A stretch of 64,000 nt of DNA from Hyphomicrobium sp. 99. GTDB lineage: Bacteria; Pseudomonadota; Alphaproteobacteria; Rhizobiales; Hyphomicrobiaceae. The DNA lies in contig NZ_KQ031382.1 of NCBI RefSeq assembly GCF_000384335.2, positions 3,111,545 through 3,175,544 on the forward strand, in the 5' to 3' direction. Positions 18,736 through 27,576 of this stretch are shown piece by piece (the stretch's first letter is position 1; every line of letters begins with the position of its first letter). The notes beneath the pieces are model-generated. The model was given only the letters and a program-made list of their open reading frames with translations. It searched no databases and was not told where the DNA came from. The position numbers and the translations under genes are program-made.

Positions 18736-18755
18736 CGTTGCCCCAAGTGGCAACG
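18736..18755. promoter_or_regulatory. Palindrome next to the suf operon start, candidate Rrf2 operator
   Basis: A perfect inverted repeat CGTTGCC-n6-GGCAACG lies 20 bases upstream of the chosen GTG start of the IscR-desulfurase fusion. Its place in the 5' leader suits autoregulation by the encoded Rrf2 domain. It does not spell the E. coli IscR consensus, so the assignment is inference. Confidence 0.5.
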
Positions 18756-18842
18756 GAATCCAAACCTTGCGCCCGGCACCCCGGACTGTGCTAAGAGAGC
18801 CGCCCTGATCCAATGCCTGTTGTAAACGAGCCAGGACCCATA

Positions 18843-18859
18843 TTTCGAACGGTTCTAAA
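18843..18859. promoter_or_regulatory. Irr-box/ICE-like palindrome upstream of the suf operon
   Basis: The 17-base palindrome TTTCGAA-CGG-TTCTAAA differs at one arm position from a perfect TTTNGAA-n3-TTCNAAA. It resembles the iron control element bound by Irr in Rhizobiales, where suf operons are known Irr targets. It lies 128 bases before the operon's first start codon, and also 130 bases before the divergent hydrolase. Confidence 0.6.
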
Positions 18860-18988
18860 GTTATGGAAATCCTGAGCGCCGGAGTCAAGGATTGAGATTC
18901 AACCCACAAGGATTTGATCGCTCGGAGGCCATCCATTGGCTCCGTAGCTGCCCTGAAGCCAATTGACCGAAAGATCGAGTAATCTCTG

Positions 18989-19771
18989 ATGCCTGAACTC
19001 ATTATCAACGGCCCAGGCGGTCGCCTGGAAGCCCGGTATCACCACGAAAGCAACGGCGACAGCCCGATCGCGCTAATTCTGCATCCCCACCCCCAATTCG
19101 GGGGCACGATGAACAACCAGGTCGTCTACTCCCTTTACCATACCTTCGCGGCGCGGGGATTTTCCGTCCTGAGGTTCAATTTCCGTGGCGTCGGACGCAG
19201 CCAGGGCGTGTGGGACGGCGGACCGGGCGAACTTGCCGACGCCGCCTCCGCGCTCGATTGGCTGCAGCAGGTCAAACCCGACGCCAAGACGTGCTGGATT
19301 GCCGGCGTGTCGTTCGGCACCTGGATCGCCATGCAGCTTCTGATGCGGCGCCCCGAAGTCGATGGCTTCATTTGCGTCGCACCGCCATCCAACCTTTACG
19401 ACTTCTCCTTCCTCGCGCCCTGCCCCTCCTCGGGCCTGATCATCAACGGCGACATCGATCGCGTCGTCCCGACGGCATCGGTCGCCGAAATGGCAGCAAA
19501 GGTTAAGGTGCAAAAGGGAATAAAGATCACGCACGAAGTCGTGCCCGGCGCCAACCACTTCTTCGAGAACAAGACCGAAGAACTCGGCAACATCGTCGGA
19601 TCATATCTCGATGACCGGATGATCCAGTTCGAGCAGGATCGCGAGCGCAACAAGGAACGCGAACGGGAACGTGAGCGCGAACGCCAGCGCCAGCGTGAAC
19701 TCGAGCGCATGGAATCCCAGAGCACCCCAGCAGCAGCTGCTGCCGGTGAGGACGATAGCGACGAGGAATAA
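18989..19771 (+). CDS. Alpha/beta hydrolase with a charged C-terminal tail
   Basis: Small serine hydrolase of the dienelactone-hydrolase-like group (COG2945 type). Seen features are the HPHPQFGGTMNN oxyanion region, FRGVGRSQG, nucleophile elbow GVSFGTW, acid-bearing NGDIDRVVP and the catalytic histidine in PGANHFF, together forming a full triad. After residue 215 comes an almost pure Arg/Glu helix (about 30 residues, repeating RE pairs), then an acidic Ala-rich end. The substrate is unknown. It is divergent from the suf operon and convergent with anmK (18-base gap). Confidence 0.88.
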   Translation: MPELIINGPGGRLEARYHHESNGDSPIALILHPHPQFGGTMNNQVVYSLYHTFAARGFSVLRFNFRGVGRSQGVWDGGPGELADAASALDWLQQVKPDAKTCWIAGVSFGTWIAMQLLMRRPEVDGFICVAPPSNLYDFSFLAPCPSSGLIINGDIDRVVPTASVAEMAAKVKVQKGIKITHEVVPGANHFFENKTEELGNIVGSYLDDRMIQFEQDRERNKERERERERERQRQRELERMESQSTPAAAAAGEDDSDEE

Positions 19772-19789
19772 GCTCGTCGCCGAGCCTTT

Positions 19790-20911
19790 CTACTGAATCA
19801 CATGAGCGGTGGGATCTGCCCGCAGTCCCCCGCTCATCGGTGCTGAGACCCCGGTCGTCCCGGGATATGTAATCGGCAAACCGCGAATGGAGCGGACCGC
19901 CAGATAGGCCCACGCCTCCGCTTCAAGAGCGTCTCCGTCGAACTCCACGGTCTCCGCCGGCACGACGGCGTTTTGAACCTGCTCCGCCAGCATCCGCATG
20001 ATGGCGCGGTTCTTCCGGCCACCGCCGGAAACGATCCAAAGCTCAGGCTCCACAGGCATATGCTCGCGCGATTTGGCAATGGCGCGCGCCGTGAAAGCGG
20101 CAAGCGTCGCGGCTCCGTCTTCGACCGAGAGATGGTCGATCAGATCCGTGCCGAATGTGTTTCGGTCGAGCGACTTCGGCGGCGTGTCCACGAAGTATCC
20201 GTGGCTCAGAAAAATCCGGACGATCTCCTCGTCGACATTGCCGTGAGCCGCGGTCGCGCCCCCCGCATCGAGATGCGCGCCGGTTTTCCGGGCCATCCAA
20301 TCGTCGAGCAACGCATTCCCCGGCCCCGTGTCGAATGCCACGAGACTGCCCTCGCGGCCGATCCAAGTCACATTCGATACCCCGCCGATATTCACGACGG
20401 CGACCGGCCGTTGCGGCAGCTTGGCCGTCAGCGCCCGATGATAAACGGGAACGAGCGGGGCCCCTTGCCCACCCGCATCGACGTCGGCCCCACGGAGATC
20501 GTAAACGACGGGACAGCGCGTCAAATTTGCGAGCAGGCCACCGAGGCCTAATTGCACGGTCAGACCCGCCTCGGGCTTGTGAAGCACGGTTTGGCCGTGA
20601 AACCCGATCACGTCGATCGACGCCCCGTCGATGCCTGCGTCCTTGAGATACTGGCTGACGGCGACGGCATGACACTCGGTCAGGGCCCGCTCGGCCTCTT
20701 CCAGCGAGTGAAAACGGTCAGTCCGGGACGTGAGGCCGCGGGCATCGGCAATCGCATTGTTGAGCATCCGCCGCATGCCATCGTCGTAGGGATAAGTCCG
20801 CGCCTGGCCGCGGAGAACCACGTCTTCTCCGTCCGTCTCCAGAAAAGCGACGTCGATCCCGTCGAGCGACGTCCCGCTCATAAGGCCAATCGCCCGCACC
20901 AACTTGCTCAT
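19790..20911 (-). CDS. anmK: Anhydro-N-acetylmuramic acid kinase
   Basis: Phosphorylates and opens 1,6-anhydro-MurNAc released in peptidoglycan turnover, giving MurNAc-6-phosphate. Conserved motifs are AIGLMSGTSLDGIDVA at the start, GFHGQTVLHKPE, DTGPGNALLDDWM and VSGGGRKNRAIM. The 373-residue length fits the family. The frame is open to 21007, but I chose ATG at 20911 with GAAGGTG just before it, because homology begins with SKLVRAIGLMSG. It is divergent from tyrS (86 bases between starts). tyrS and anmK adjacency is common in Proteobacteria. Confidence 0.95.
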   Translation of the reverse strand: MSKLVRAIGLMSGTSLDGIDVAFLETDGEDVVLRGQARTYPYDDGMRRMLNNAIADARGLTSRTDRFHSLEEAERALTECHAVAVSQYLKDAGIDGASIDVIGFHGQTVLHKPEAGLTVQLGLGGLLANLTRCPVVYDLRGADVDAGGQGAPLVPVYHRALTAKLPQRPVAVVNIGGVSNVTWIGREGSLVAFDTGPGNALLDDWMARKTGAHLDAGGATAAHGNVDEEIVRIFLSHGYFVDTPPKSLDRNTFGTDLIDHLSVEDGAATLAAFTARAIAKSREHMPVEPELWIVSGGGRKNRAIMRMLAEQVQNAVVPAETVEFDGDALEAEAWAYLAVRSIRGLPITYPGTTGVSAPMSGGLRADPTAHVIQ

Positions 20912-20997
20912 AGGCACCTTCCCGTGCATGGTGCCGCCGCCCGCGATATGGCTCGATGTGAAGCCCGCGGCCACCGAAGCGGAAGCCAAGAATTGCG

Positions 20998-22257
20998 ATG
21001 ACGACACCGAAATCCGAATTTCTCAAGATTATGACCGAGCGCGGCTTTGTTCACCAGGGCTCGGATCTGGAAGGCCTCGACAAATTGGCGTGCGAGAACC
21101 GCGTCGTGGCTTATGTCGGCTATGACTGCACCGCGCCGTCGCTGCATATCGGACATCTCCTGTCGATCATGATGCTGCGTTGGATGCAGACGACGGGTGC
21201 CGGCAAACCTATCGCCCTGATGGGCGGGGGCACCACGCGCATCGGCGATCCCTCCGGCAAGGACGAGACGCGCGTATTGCGGACGGTCGAAGAGATCGAA
21301 GCCAACAAGGAAAGCCTCAAGCAGGTCTTCGCGAAATTCCTTCAGTTCGGCGAACGCAAAACCGACGCCCTGATGGTCGACAACGCCGAATGGCTGGCGC
21401 CGCTGAACTACATCGGCTTCCTGCGCGACGTCGGACGCCACTTCTCCGTCAATCGCATGCTGACGATGGACAGCGCGAAGCTGCGGCTCGAGCGGGATCA
21501 AGAACTGTCCTTTATCGAATTCAACTACATGCTGCTCCAGGCCTACGACTTTGTGGAACTCAACCGCCGCTATGGCTGCAACTTGCAGATGGGCGGATCG
21601 GACCAGTGGGGCAACATCGTCACCGGCATCGACCTTGGCCGCCGAATGGGCGCCAAGGAACAGCTCTACGCGTTGACCTGTCCGCTGCTGACGACCGCGT
21701 CCGGCGCGAAGATGGGCAAGACTGCCGCCGGTGCCGTCTGGCTGAACGAAGCCCAGCTTTCGACCTACGATTACTGGCAGTTCTGGCGAAACACGGAAGA
21801 CGCGGACGTTGGCCGCTTCCTCAAGCTCTTCACGTTCCTGCCGCTCGAAGAAATCGCGAAGCTCGAACGCCTTTCGGGTTCCGAAATCAACGAAGCCAAG
21901 AAAGTTCTCGCAACGGAAGCGACAGCGCTTCTGCACGGTCGCGAAAAGGCCGAGGCTGCGGCCGAGACCGCGCGCAAAACCTTCGAGCAGGGAACGCTCG
22001 CCGCTGATCTGCCGACGATCGAAATACCGAGCGCCGACCTGGACGCCGGGCTTGGCGTTTTGACGGCCTTCGTGAAGGCGGGGCTCGTCGCATCCAACAG
22101 TGAAGCGCGCCGCCAGGTCCAGGGCGGTGGTCTCAAAGTGAACGATCAAGCCGTGACGAGCGACAAGGCAACCCTTGGAAAGGCGGACGCGGATGCAAAT
22201 GGCGTCATCAAGCTTTCGCTCGGCAAGAAGAAGCACGTTCTTCTGAAACCGGTCTGA
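20998..22257 (+). CDS. tyrS: Tyrosyl-tRNA synthetase
   Basis: Class I aminoacyl-tRNA synthetase that charges tRNA-Tyr. The signature HIGH appears in SLHIGHLLS and the KMSKS equivalent in AKMGKT. The tyrosine-binding region includes [10 protein letters not shown] and [12 protein letters not shown]. The C-terminal 70 residues form an S4-like RNA-binding domain ([17 protein letters not shown]). At 419 residues it is full length. It ends 20 bases from the convergent AsmA-like gene. Confidence 0.97.
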   Translation: MTTPKSEFLKIMTERGFVHQGSDLEGLDKLACENRVVAYVGYDCTAPSLHIGHLLSIMMLRWMQTTGAGKPIALMGGGTTRIGDPSGKDETRVLRTVEEIEANKESLKQVFAKFLQFGERKTDALMVDNAEWLAPLNYIGFLRDVGRHFSVNRMLTMDSAKLRLERDQELSFIEFNYMLLQAYDFVELNRRYGCNLQMGGSDQWGNIVTGIDLGRRMGAKEQLYALTCPLLTTASGAKMGKTAAGAVWLNEAQLSTYDYWQFWRNTEDADVGRFLKLFTFLPLEEIAKLERLSGSEINEAKKVLATEATALLHGREKAEAAAETARKTFEQGTLAADLPTIEIPSADLDAGLGVLTAFVKAGLVASNSEARRQVQGGGLKVNDQAVTSDKATLGKADADANGVIKLSLGKKKHVLLKPV

Positions 22258-22277
22258 TCGCTAAATCGGTAGCCCGC

Positions 22278-25200
22278 TCAATGGTTGGTCGTCGTCGATG
22301 ACCAACCGTCGACGGCCGGCGCGTCCACCTTCGGAGCCTGAGCCTTCGCCTTGGCCTTCGCTGCGGGCTTAGGCTTCGCTTTGGGTTTGTCGCTCGCGTC
22401 AGCCGGATTTGGCGGCGCGGCGCGGATCCTGTCTTCGATCGGCTTTTGCGGTGTCCGGTCCTCGCGCACCTGAATGGTTGGATCCATCGACGTCATCTGG
22501 AAGATGTCCCGGAATATTCCAGGCGCGACCAGAGAGAACGGATTGACGATAACCTGAGGGTCCGACGTCGGCCCCTGCACGGCGAATGTCATACCGACAA
22601 TGCCTTCGCCCTGCGAGCCCGACAGGATTTGTCCGAGCAAGGGAATATCGCCCAGCGCACCGTTCAATCCCTGCAACGGGATATAGGTGCCCCCAATATT
22701 CACGCGCTTCGTCCGGAAATCGACCTTGCCGCGAAGCGTCGCCCCGAGCAGTGGTCCCTTCAAATACGATTCTTGCAGCACGAACTGTCCGTATCCGACA
22801 GAGAACGGCGCACGCATCCGCGTAAAATCGAAAACCTCACGCGTGACATGGCGATTGCCACCTATCGCCGGACGGCCCTCGTCGGCGCTGCTGACGACTT
22901 CGGTAACGATCGGATCGCCGAGAATCCTGAAATCATCGACCACGAGAACGCCGGTCTTTTCCGCCGGTCCCGCGCCGTCGAGCCCGACATCGAGCTGCAT
23001 GCGGCCGCCCTGCATATTCGGGTAGAAGTTCACGAGCTTCATCACTTGGCCCGCGTCGCTCGACGTCACGACGAGCCGCCGCCCGCCCTGGCCTTGATCC
23101 AGCTTCGCCACGAGCGGTGCTCCGCCATCGAGCGTGCCCTTGGCATCGAGGCCTGCGAGATCTCCGTTGCGCGTCTCGATCGCCATCTTGAGATTGCGCA
23201 GCGATACATCGGAACTGCCGATGACGTTCGCGAGATCGACCGTCACGTGCGCGCCGGCAGACGCCGCCGGCTTGTCTTTCCGGCCCGGACCATCGCCGAC
23301 ACTGAATAGCGAACGGAAGAAGTTCCGCCCGTCGAAATTCGACCCGGCGATTTTGATCGTCCAGAAATCATCTTTGCTCCGCGACCCGCTAAGGTCGAGG
23401 CGCGAGATGACGTTCAGATTAAGCCCTGGAAAATTGAATTCTTTGATCTTGTTGTCGGTGCCGATGACGATGCGCCCATCGGCGGCGATATCGTCGCTGA
23501 CGACTTTGAAATTCTGCAATTCCGTATCGCGACCCTGCGCGGTGACGATATCGGCGTCGAGGCTCGCGGTCCGCCCCGGAGCCTTGCGCCATTGCAAATG
23601 ATCGAACGTGAGTTCGGCATCCGTCAAATCGGCATGCAGCTTGATTGCGGGCTCCGGCCGGTCGCCTTTCTGAAGCGAAACTTCGATCGGCACGACGCCG
23701 TGAACGATATTGTTGACATCGAGACCGAGCTGCGTGCGATCCGCCTCGTCGAGCTTCGCGACGATCTTGAGCGGTGGCTGCTGTCCAGCTGCCGGACCGA
23801 GAAGCCGCTGACCGACGACCTTTGCCGGAACGCCATTGATGAGCAGGTCGCCCTTCGCATCGAGCGAGGTATCGGTGAGGTTCAGATCGAGCGTAAAACC
23901 CTGGACGTCGAAACGGCCCGCAACCTTGCCGAAACGCCCGTCCGAAACGCGAGCTTTACCGGTGATGGTCATGTCATCGCCGCTGACGCCCGGGAAGAAC
24001 GGCAACTTGATCAAGAGCTGCGCATCGATCTTGCCCTCTCCCGCCTTGGGCAATGGAGAAGCATCGCGGACGGCCCGCACCGGAAGTTGCTCCATCGCTT
24101 CGAGGAACGGAGCGAGTTCACCCGCGGCCGAAAAGCCGATCTCGCCGTTGGGGCGAGGCCCCATGATGTCGTCCGTCGTCAGGTGCCCGTTCTTGAGCGG
24201 CAGCTGGCCACCGTTCGCCAACGCGACAGCGCCTTCGGGCACAGTAATGTCGAGAGCGTTGTCATTGATGCGGATCGCCATGCTCGGCGCTGTAATCGCC
24301 GGCATGCCGGGCAACGGCGTAAACACGGCATCACTCGCCTCGAAACTCGCGCCGACGCGTTCGAGCTCAGTCGAAACGGAACCTGGTTCGATGCCGCCGA
24401 CGTTGCTGTTCGTATAGCGAAGCGTTCCACCCTTGAAGTTGACAGCCGATACGTTCTTGCCAACCCATTCGCGCGTCCCCGACGCCACCGCATTCGGCCA
24501 TAGCGCCTTAAGCGTCGCGAGCGGCATCGGCGAAACGGCGAACTCGGCCGACACGCTCTGACCTTGCGGACCCGCTTGGGTCGTCGCCTTGATCGTCGCC
24601 TCTCCCCCACCGCCCGCGAGGTGGAATTCGGTCAGATCGATGAAACCCCGCCGGGGTATAATTGTGCCACGCGCCGACCACTTGTCGATTGTGACTGGAG
24701 GCACGTTGAATTCCGCCGCCTCGAGGACTCCGTTCTTGCCGTCGAGCGCGAACTGCCATTGCGGCGGGTCCGATCCCTGCGAGACGTCTGTCATGTTCCC
24801 AGTGAACATCATCGTGCCGTCGCCCCATTTCACCGGGCTCGGCTGCAGCTCCCAGTGCCGGGCCTTTCCGTCGAACGTCAGCTTGAAGAGACCGGCGGTA
24901 ACCTCCATCGGGTGAACCAGATACGGAAGGCGCACGCGGCCTTGTCCGACTTCGACGGCAAGCTCGCCGCTTTCGATCTCACCAACGCTCGAAAGCTGGA
25001 CGGTGGCATCGCCCGAAACCGGGAATTCGAAATTGCCGAGCAAGGCAAGCGGGGGCGCCGCAGCCGCGAGCGTCGATGGAACGAGGTCGCGGATGGTTGC
25101 CTTCACATCGAGCTTGCCGGTTTGAACATTTTCGTCCGTCAGAAACGATACGGACCATGCCCCCTTTGGAGACGCGACAGTCGCGCGACCGGAAATGACG

Positions 25201-26075
25201 CTACGCCGCTCGGCGTGATTGAAATCGACGCTTGCCTCATCAATCCGCCAGGAACTGCGCTGGCCCTCATAGTCGACAACGACGGTCGCGTTCGAAAGGC
25301 CGAATTCCGTCAGATACGACGTAGCATCCAACCGCTTCCTCGCCCGGCGGGACGACTCGCTCAGCATCTTTGCGAGATTGACCTTCGTTCCAGCTTCGAC
25401 CGCATGAGGCGTCACGACCGTCGTTCCCGACCCGGCAGGCGCCGCCGGCGGTGCGGCAGCGCCAGTGCCGTCCGGACGCACCGGAGTGGGCTTCGGGACT
25501 GCCCGCTCGAACACGAATCCGGATTTCTCGGAATAGGCGAGCGCGATGATCGGATCGATCAGCTCGATACGCGCAGGAACAATTCTCCCACGCGCCAGCG
25601 CCGCCACGGAAATGTTCACGGCAGCAAGGGGCGACGACAGCACGACATCCCCGCCTTGCTCAAGGACGCTGACGTCCCGGAGCCGGAATTCCAGCTCCCC
25701 GCTCGGACCAAGCCGCAGCTCGGCGCCATCGATCCTCACCGAACTCGTGACGAGTTCCGCGTTGATGCCGCGCTCGATCGGAGAGACGACGAAGTCGAAA
25801 GCAATCGGGCCGTGCTTCAGCCGCACGTAAAGAAGGCCCGTCGCCATCATTGCGAGCAGCGTCAGCGGCACGACCAGATAGAAGAGGACGCGGCAGCCGT
25901 TAAAGAAGTGGCGCAGCCCCGTGGCCATCGCGCCGTCTTCCTCGGGCATTGCAAGGTTCGGCGGTGCCGTAGCCACGCGCCGCGAAATCGCAGTTCGTGG
26001 CACGCCATTTTGCTGCGCGCTTTGGTCGGCGTCGCGCCGATTTGGAGGGCGCCCGCCGGTTGCCAGTTTCGTCAA
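22278..26075 (-). CDS. Large AsmA/YhdP-like inner-membrane-anchored periplasmic protein
   Basis: A 1265-residue protein with a disordered 50-residue N-terminus, one membrane helix (about 62-84) and a very long periplasmic part. The latter is rich in short beta strands and ends in the AsmA-like C-terminal region (VRLGGT-like repeats, VNIGGTYIPLQGLNGALGDI, then GIVGMTFAVQGPTSDPQVIVNP). This architecture matches DUF3971/AsmA-2 proteins such as YhdP, which help move phospholipids to the outer membrane. The end is an Ala/Lys/Pro tail. The start is TTG at 26075 with GAGGAG 5 bases before it. It is convergent with tyrS and divergent from bcp. Confidence 0.88.
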   Translation of the reverse strand: MTKLATGGRPPNRRDADQSAQQNGVPRTAISRRVATAPPNLAMPEEDGAMATGLRHFFNGCRVLFYLVVPLTLLAMMATGLLYVRLKHGPIAFDFVVSPIERGINAELVTSSVRIDGAELRLGPSGELEFRLRDVSVLEQGGDVVLSSPLAAVNISVAALARGRIVPARIELIDPIIALAYSEKSGFVFERAVPKPTPVRPDGTGAAAPPAAPAGSGTTVVTPHAVEAGTKVNLAKMLSESSRRARKRLDATSYLTEFGLSNATVVVDYEGQRSSWRIDEASVDFNHAERRSVISGRATVASPKGAWSVSFLTDENVQTGKLDVKATIRDLVPSTLAAAAPPLALLGNFEFPVSGDATVQLSSVGEIESGELAVEVGQGRVRLPYLVHPMEVTAGLFKLTFDGKARHWELQPSPVKWGDGTMMFTGNMTDVSQGSDPPQWQFALDGKNGVLEAAEFNVPPVTIDKWSARGTIIPRRGFIDLTEFHLAGGGGEATIKATTQAGPQGQSVSAEFAVSPMPLATLKALWPNAVASGTREWVGKNVSAVNFKGGTLRYTNSNVGGIEPGSVSTELERVGASFEASDAVFTPLPGMPAITAPSMAIRINDNALDITVPEGAVALANGGQLPLKNGHLTTDDIMGPRPNGEIGFSAAGELAPFLEAMEQLPVRAVRDASPLPKAGEGKIDAQLLIKLPFFPGVSGDDMTITGKARVSDGRFGKVAGRFDVQGFTLDLNLTDTSLDAKGDLLINGVPAKVVGQRLLGPAAGQQPPLKIVAKLDEADRTQLGLDVNNIVHGVVPIEVSLQKGDRPEPAIKLHADLTDAELTFDHLQWRKAPGRTASLDADIVTAQGRDTELQNFKVVSDDIAADGRIVIGTDNKIKEFNFPGLNLNVISRLDLSGSRSKDDFWTIKIAGSNFDGRNFFRSLFSVGDGPGRKDKPAASAGAHVTVDLANVIGSSDVSLRNLKMAIETRNGDLAGLDAKGTLDGGAPLVAKLDQGQGGRRLVVTSSDAGQVMKLVNFYPNMQGGRMQLDVGLDGAGPAEKTGVLVVDDFRILGDPIVTEVVSSADEGRPAIGGNRHVTREVFDFTRMRAPFSVGYGQFVLQESYLKGPLLGATLRGKVDFRTKRVNIGGTYIPLQGLNGALGDIPLLGQILSGSQGEGIVGMTFAVQGPTSDPQVIVNPFSLVAPGIFRDIFQMTSMDPTIQVREDRTPQKPIEDRIRAAPPNPADASDKPKAKPKPAAKAKAKAQAPKVDAPAVDGWSSTTTNH

Positions 26076-26242
26076 CTCCGCTCCTCAAAACCCCCACGGA
26101 CCATGACGGCCCGGTCCCCCGTGCTGTTGCCGGGAACGGACAGAAAAAAGCTTTCAAAAAGAAAGTCTAAATCCCCTGGCCTCCGCTCTCTCGACGTGCC
26201 AGCTACAGTTCCGAAAAACGACAAAAGAAAGGCACATTTAAG

Positions 26243-26710
26243 ATGATCGAGGACGGAAAAAAAGCACCTGACTTTGCCCTGCCCGATGACAACGGTGGAG
26301 AGGTTCGCCTATCCAAACTCAAAGGCCGTCCGGTCGTCGTCTATTTCTATCCGAAGGACGACACGTCGGGTTGTACACAGGAAGCAAAAGACTTCTCTTG
26401 CCTCGCAGGTGAATTCGCGGCCGAGGGAGCCGAAGTCATCGGCATCTCCCCCGACAGCCCGAAGAGCCACCAGAAATTCAAATCCAAGCACGATTTGCAG
26501 GTTCGCCTTCTCGCCGACGAGCAGAAGGACGTCGCGACCGCCTATGGCGTCTGGGTCGAAAAATCGATGTACGGGAAAAAGTACATGGGCGTCGAACGCT
26601 CGACCTTCCTGATCGACAAATCCGGCAAACTTGCCCGGAGTTGGCGCAAAGTCCGCGTCCCCGGCCACGCCGAGGAGGTCTTGGAAGCCGTCAGAGAACT
26701 CAAAAGATAA
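26243..26710 (+). CDS. bcp: Thioredoxin-dependent thiol peroxidase, Bcp/PrxQ family
   Basis: Cytosolic peroxiredoxin reducing hydrogen peroxide and organic peroxides. The peroxidatic cysteine is Cys44 in DDTSGCTQEA, and the Thr and Arg of the active site (PKDDT, VERSTF) are present. E. coli Bcp has its resolving cysteine 5 residues later; here that site is Lys49 and the next cysteine is Cys53, so the resolving mechanism may differ. The length is 155 residues, as usual. It is divergent from the AsmA-like gene and is followed by a 237-base gap before bactofilin 1. Confidence 0.95.
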   Translation: MIEDGKKAPDFALPDDNGGEVRLSKLKGRPVVVYFYPKDDTSGCTQEAKDFSCLAGEFAAEGAEVIGISPDSPKSHQKFKSKHDLQVRLLADEQKDVATAYGVWVEKSMYGKKYMGVERSTFLIDKSGKLARSWRKVRVPGHAEEVLEAVRELKR

Positions 26711-26947
26711 CCAAGCTGGCGCGAATAGCGGCACCGTTGATCTTCCGCCACACTTCTCCACCAAGAATTATGCTTTCTGCGGCAATGCAGCGAGTTTCCG
26801 GTGGAAATTGTCTGCCGCTACGATGGACTGGGTCGCCAAAAGTGCTACGCGAATCAAACGCGCTCGCCGCAGATTTAAATGTTGTAATGCGTTGAGACCG
26901 CTCTGGGTGCGGATCGTTGCTTAAGTTGTGTAAGAGGGGAAGACCAT

Positions 26948-27478
26948 ATGTTGCCAAATTTTCGCCGTTCCGAGGCCGATTCAAAATCGCAGCCGACCGG
27001 CTCCGCCGCGGAAACGAGCCACACACCCGCGTTCCAGCCGCGTCCCTTCCTGACCGTACCTCGCGCCGTCGCAACCGAAGGACCGAAATCCGTCTCGGTG
27101 ATCGGCGCGGATCTGACCATAACCGGCAATCTCATCTGCAAGGGTGAAGTCCAGGTCGACGGCATCGTCGAGGGCGACATCCAGGGCAGCAACGTTGTTG
27201 TCGGCGAACACGCAACGGTCACCGGCAGCATCTCCGGCGAGGAAGTCATCGTCCGCGGCCACGTCGTCGGATCGGTGCGCGGCCGCCGCGTCATGCTGCA
27301 GACGACGAGCCAAGTCGAAGGCGATATTTTCCACCAATCGCTGTCCATCGAGCAGGGTGCTCTGTTCGAGGGCAAATCGCGCCGTACCAAGGAAGACCCA
27401 CGCACTGTGGCGGCGCCGAAATCCGAGCCGATCGGCTTCGTTGTGCCGCCCCGGCTGCCACCCGAACTGCCGAATTAA
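26948..27478 (+). CDS. Bactofilin 1
   Basis: Bactofilins self-assemble into nucleotide-free filaments that localise cell-wall enzymes and shape stalks, buds or curvature. The 176-residue protein has a Pro/Ser-rich N-terminus, a central right-handed beta-helix core (about 46-145) built from repeats such as GEVQVDGIVEGDIQG and SQVEGDIFHQSLSIEQGA, and a short Pro-rich C-terminus. ATG at 26948 follows GAGGGGAAG about 7 bases upstream. A second bactofilin lies near 58.3 kb. No peptidoglycan enzyme is adjacent here. Confidence 0.93.
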   Translation: MLPNFRRSEADSKSQPTGSAAETSHTPAFQPRPFLTVPRAVATEGPKSVSVIGADLTITGNLICKGEVQVDGIVEGDIQGSNVVVGEHATVTGSISGEEVIVRGHVVGSVRGRRVMLQTTSQVEGDIFHQSLSIEQGALFEGKSRRTKEDPRTVAAPKSEPIGFVVPPRLPPELPN

Positions 27479-27485
27479 TTCACGT

Positions 27486-27550
27486 CCCCAGACTCTAAGT
27501 CCACTCTAAGACCGCACTCTAAGACCCCAGACTGCAAGACCTCAGACCCC
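27486..27550. repeat. Imperfect tandem repeat of an ACTCTAAGACC-like unit
   Basis: About five degenerate 11-15-base units (variants of ACTCTAAGACC, ACTGCAAGACC, AGACCCCAAGG) lie head to tail just after bactofilin 1. They sit between two convergent genes and carry no ORF. Role unknown. Confidence 0.6.
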
Positions 27551-27573
27551 AAGGCCCTTTCCCCCAAGGGCCT
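27551..27573. terminator. Hairpin between bactofilin 1 and YhaN-like gene
   Basis: A stem AGGCCCTT / AAGGGCCT (27552-27559 with 27566-27573) has a C-rich 6-base loop between two convergent genes. There is no clear T-run on either side, so terminator strength is uncertain. Confidence 0.55.
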
Positions 27574-27576
27574 AAC

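Noticed and set aside
20908..22236. 442-codon minus-strand ORF opposite tyrS
   Set aside because: Antisense to tyrS, which is unmistakable; the ORF has no family features.
27486..27550. Possible CRISPR-like array
   Set aside because: Units are only 11-15 bases, contiguous and degenerate, without spacers or cas genes.
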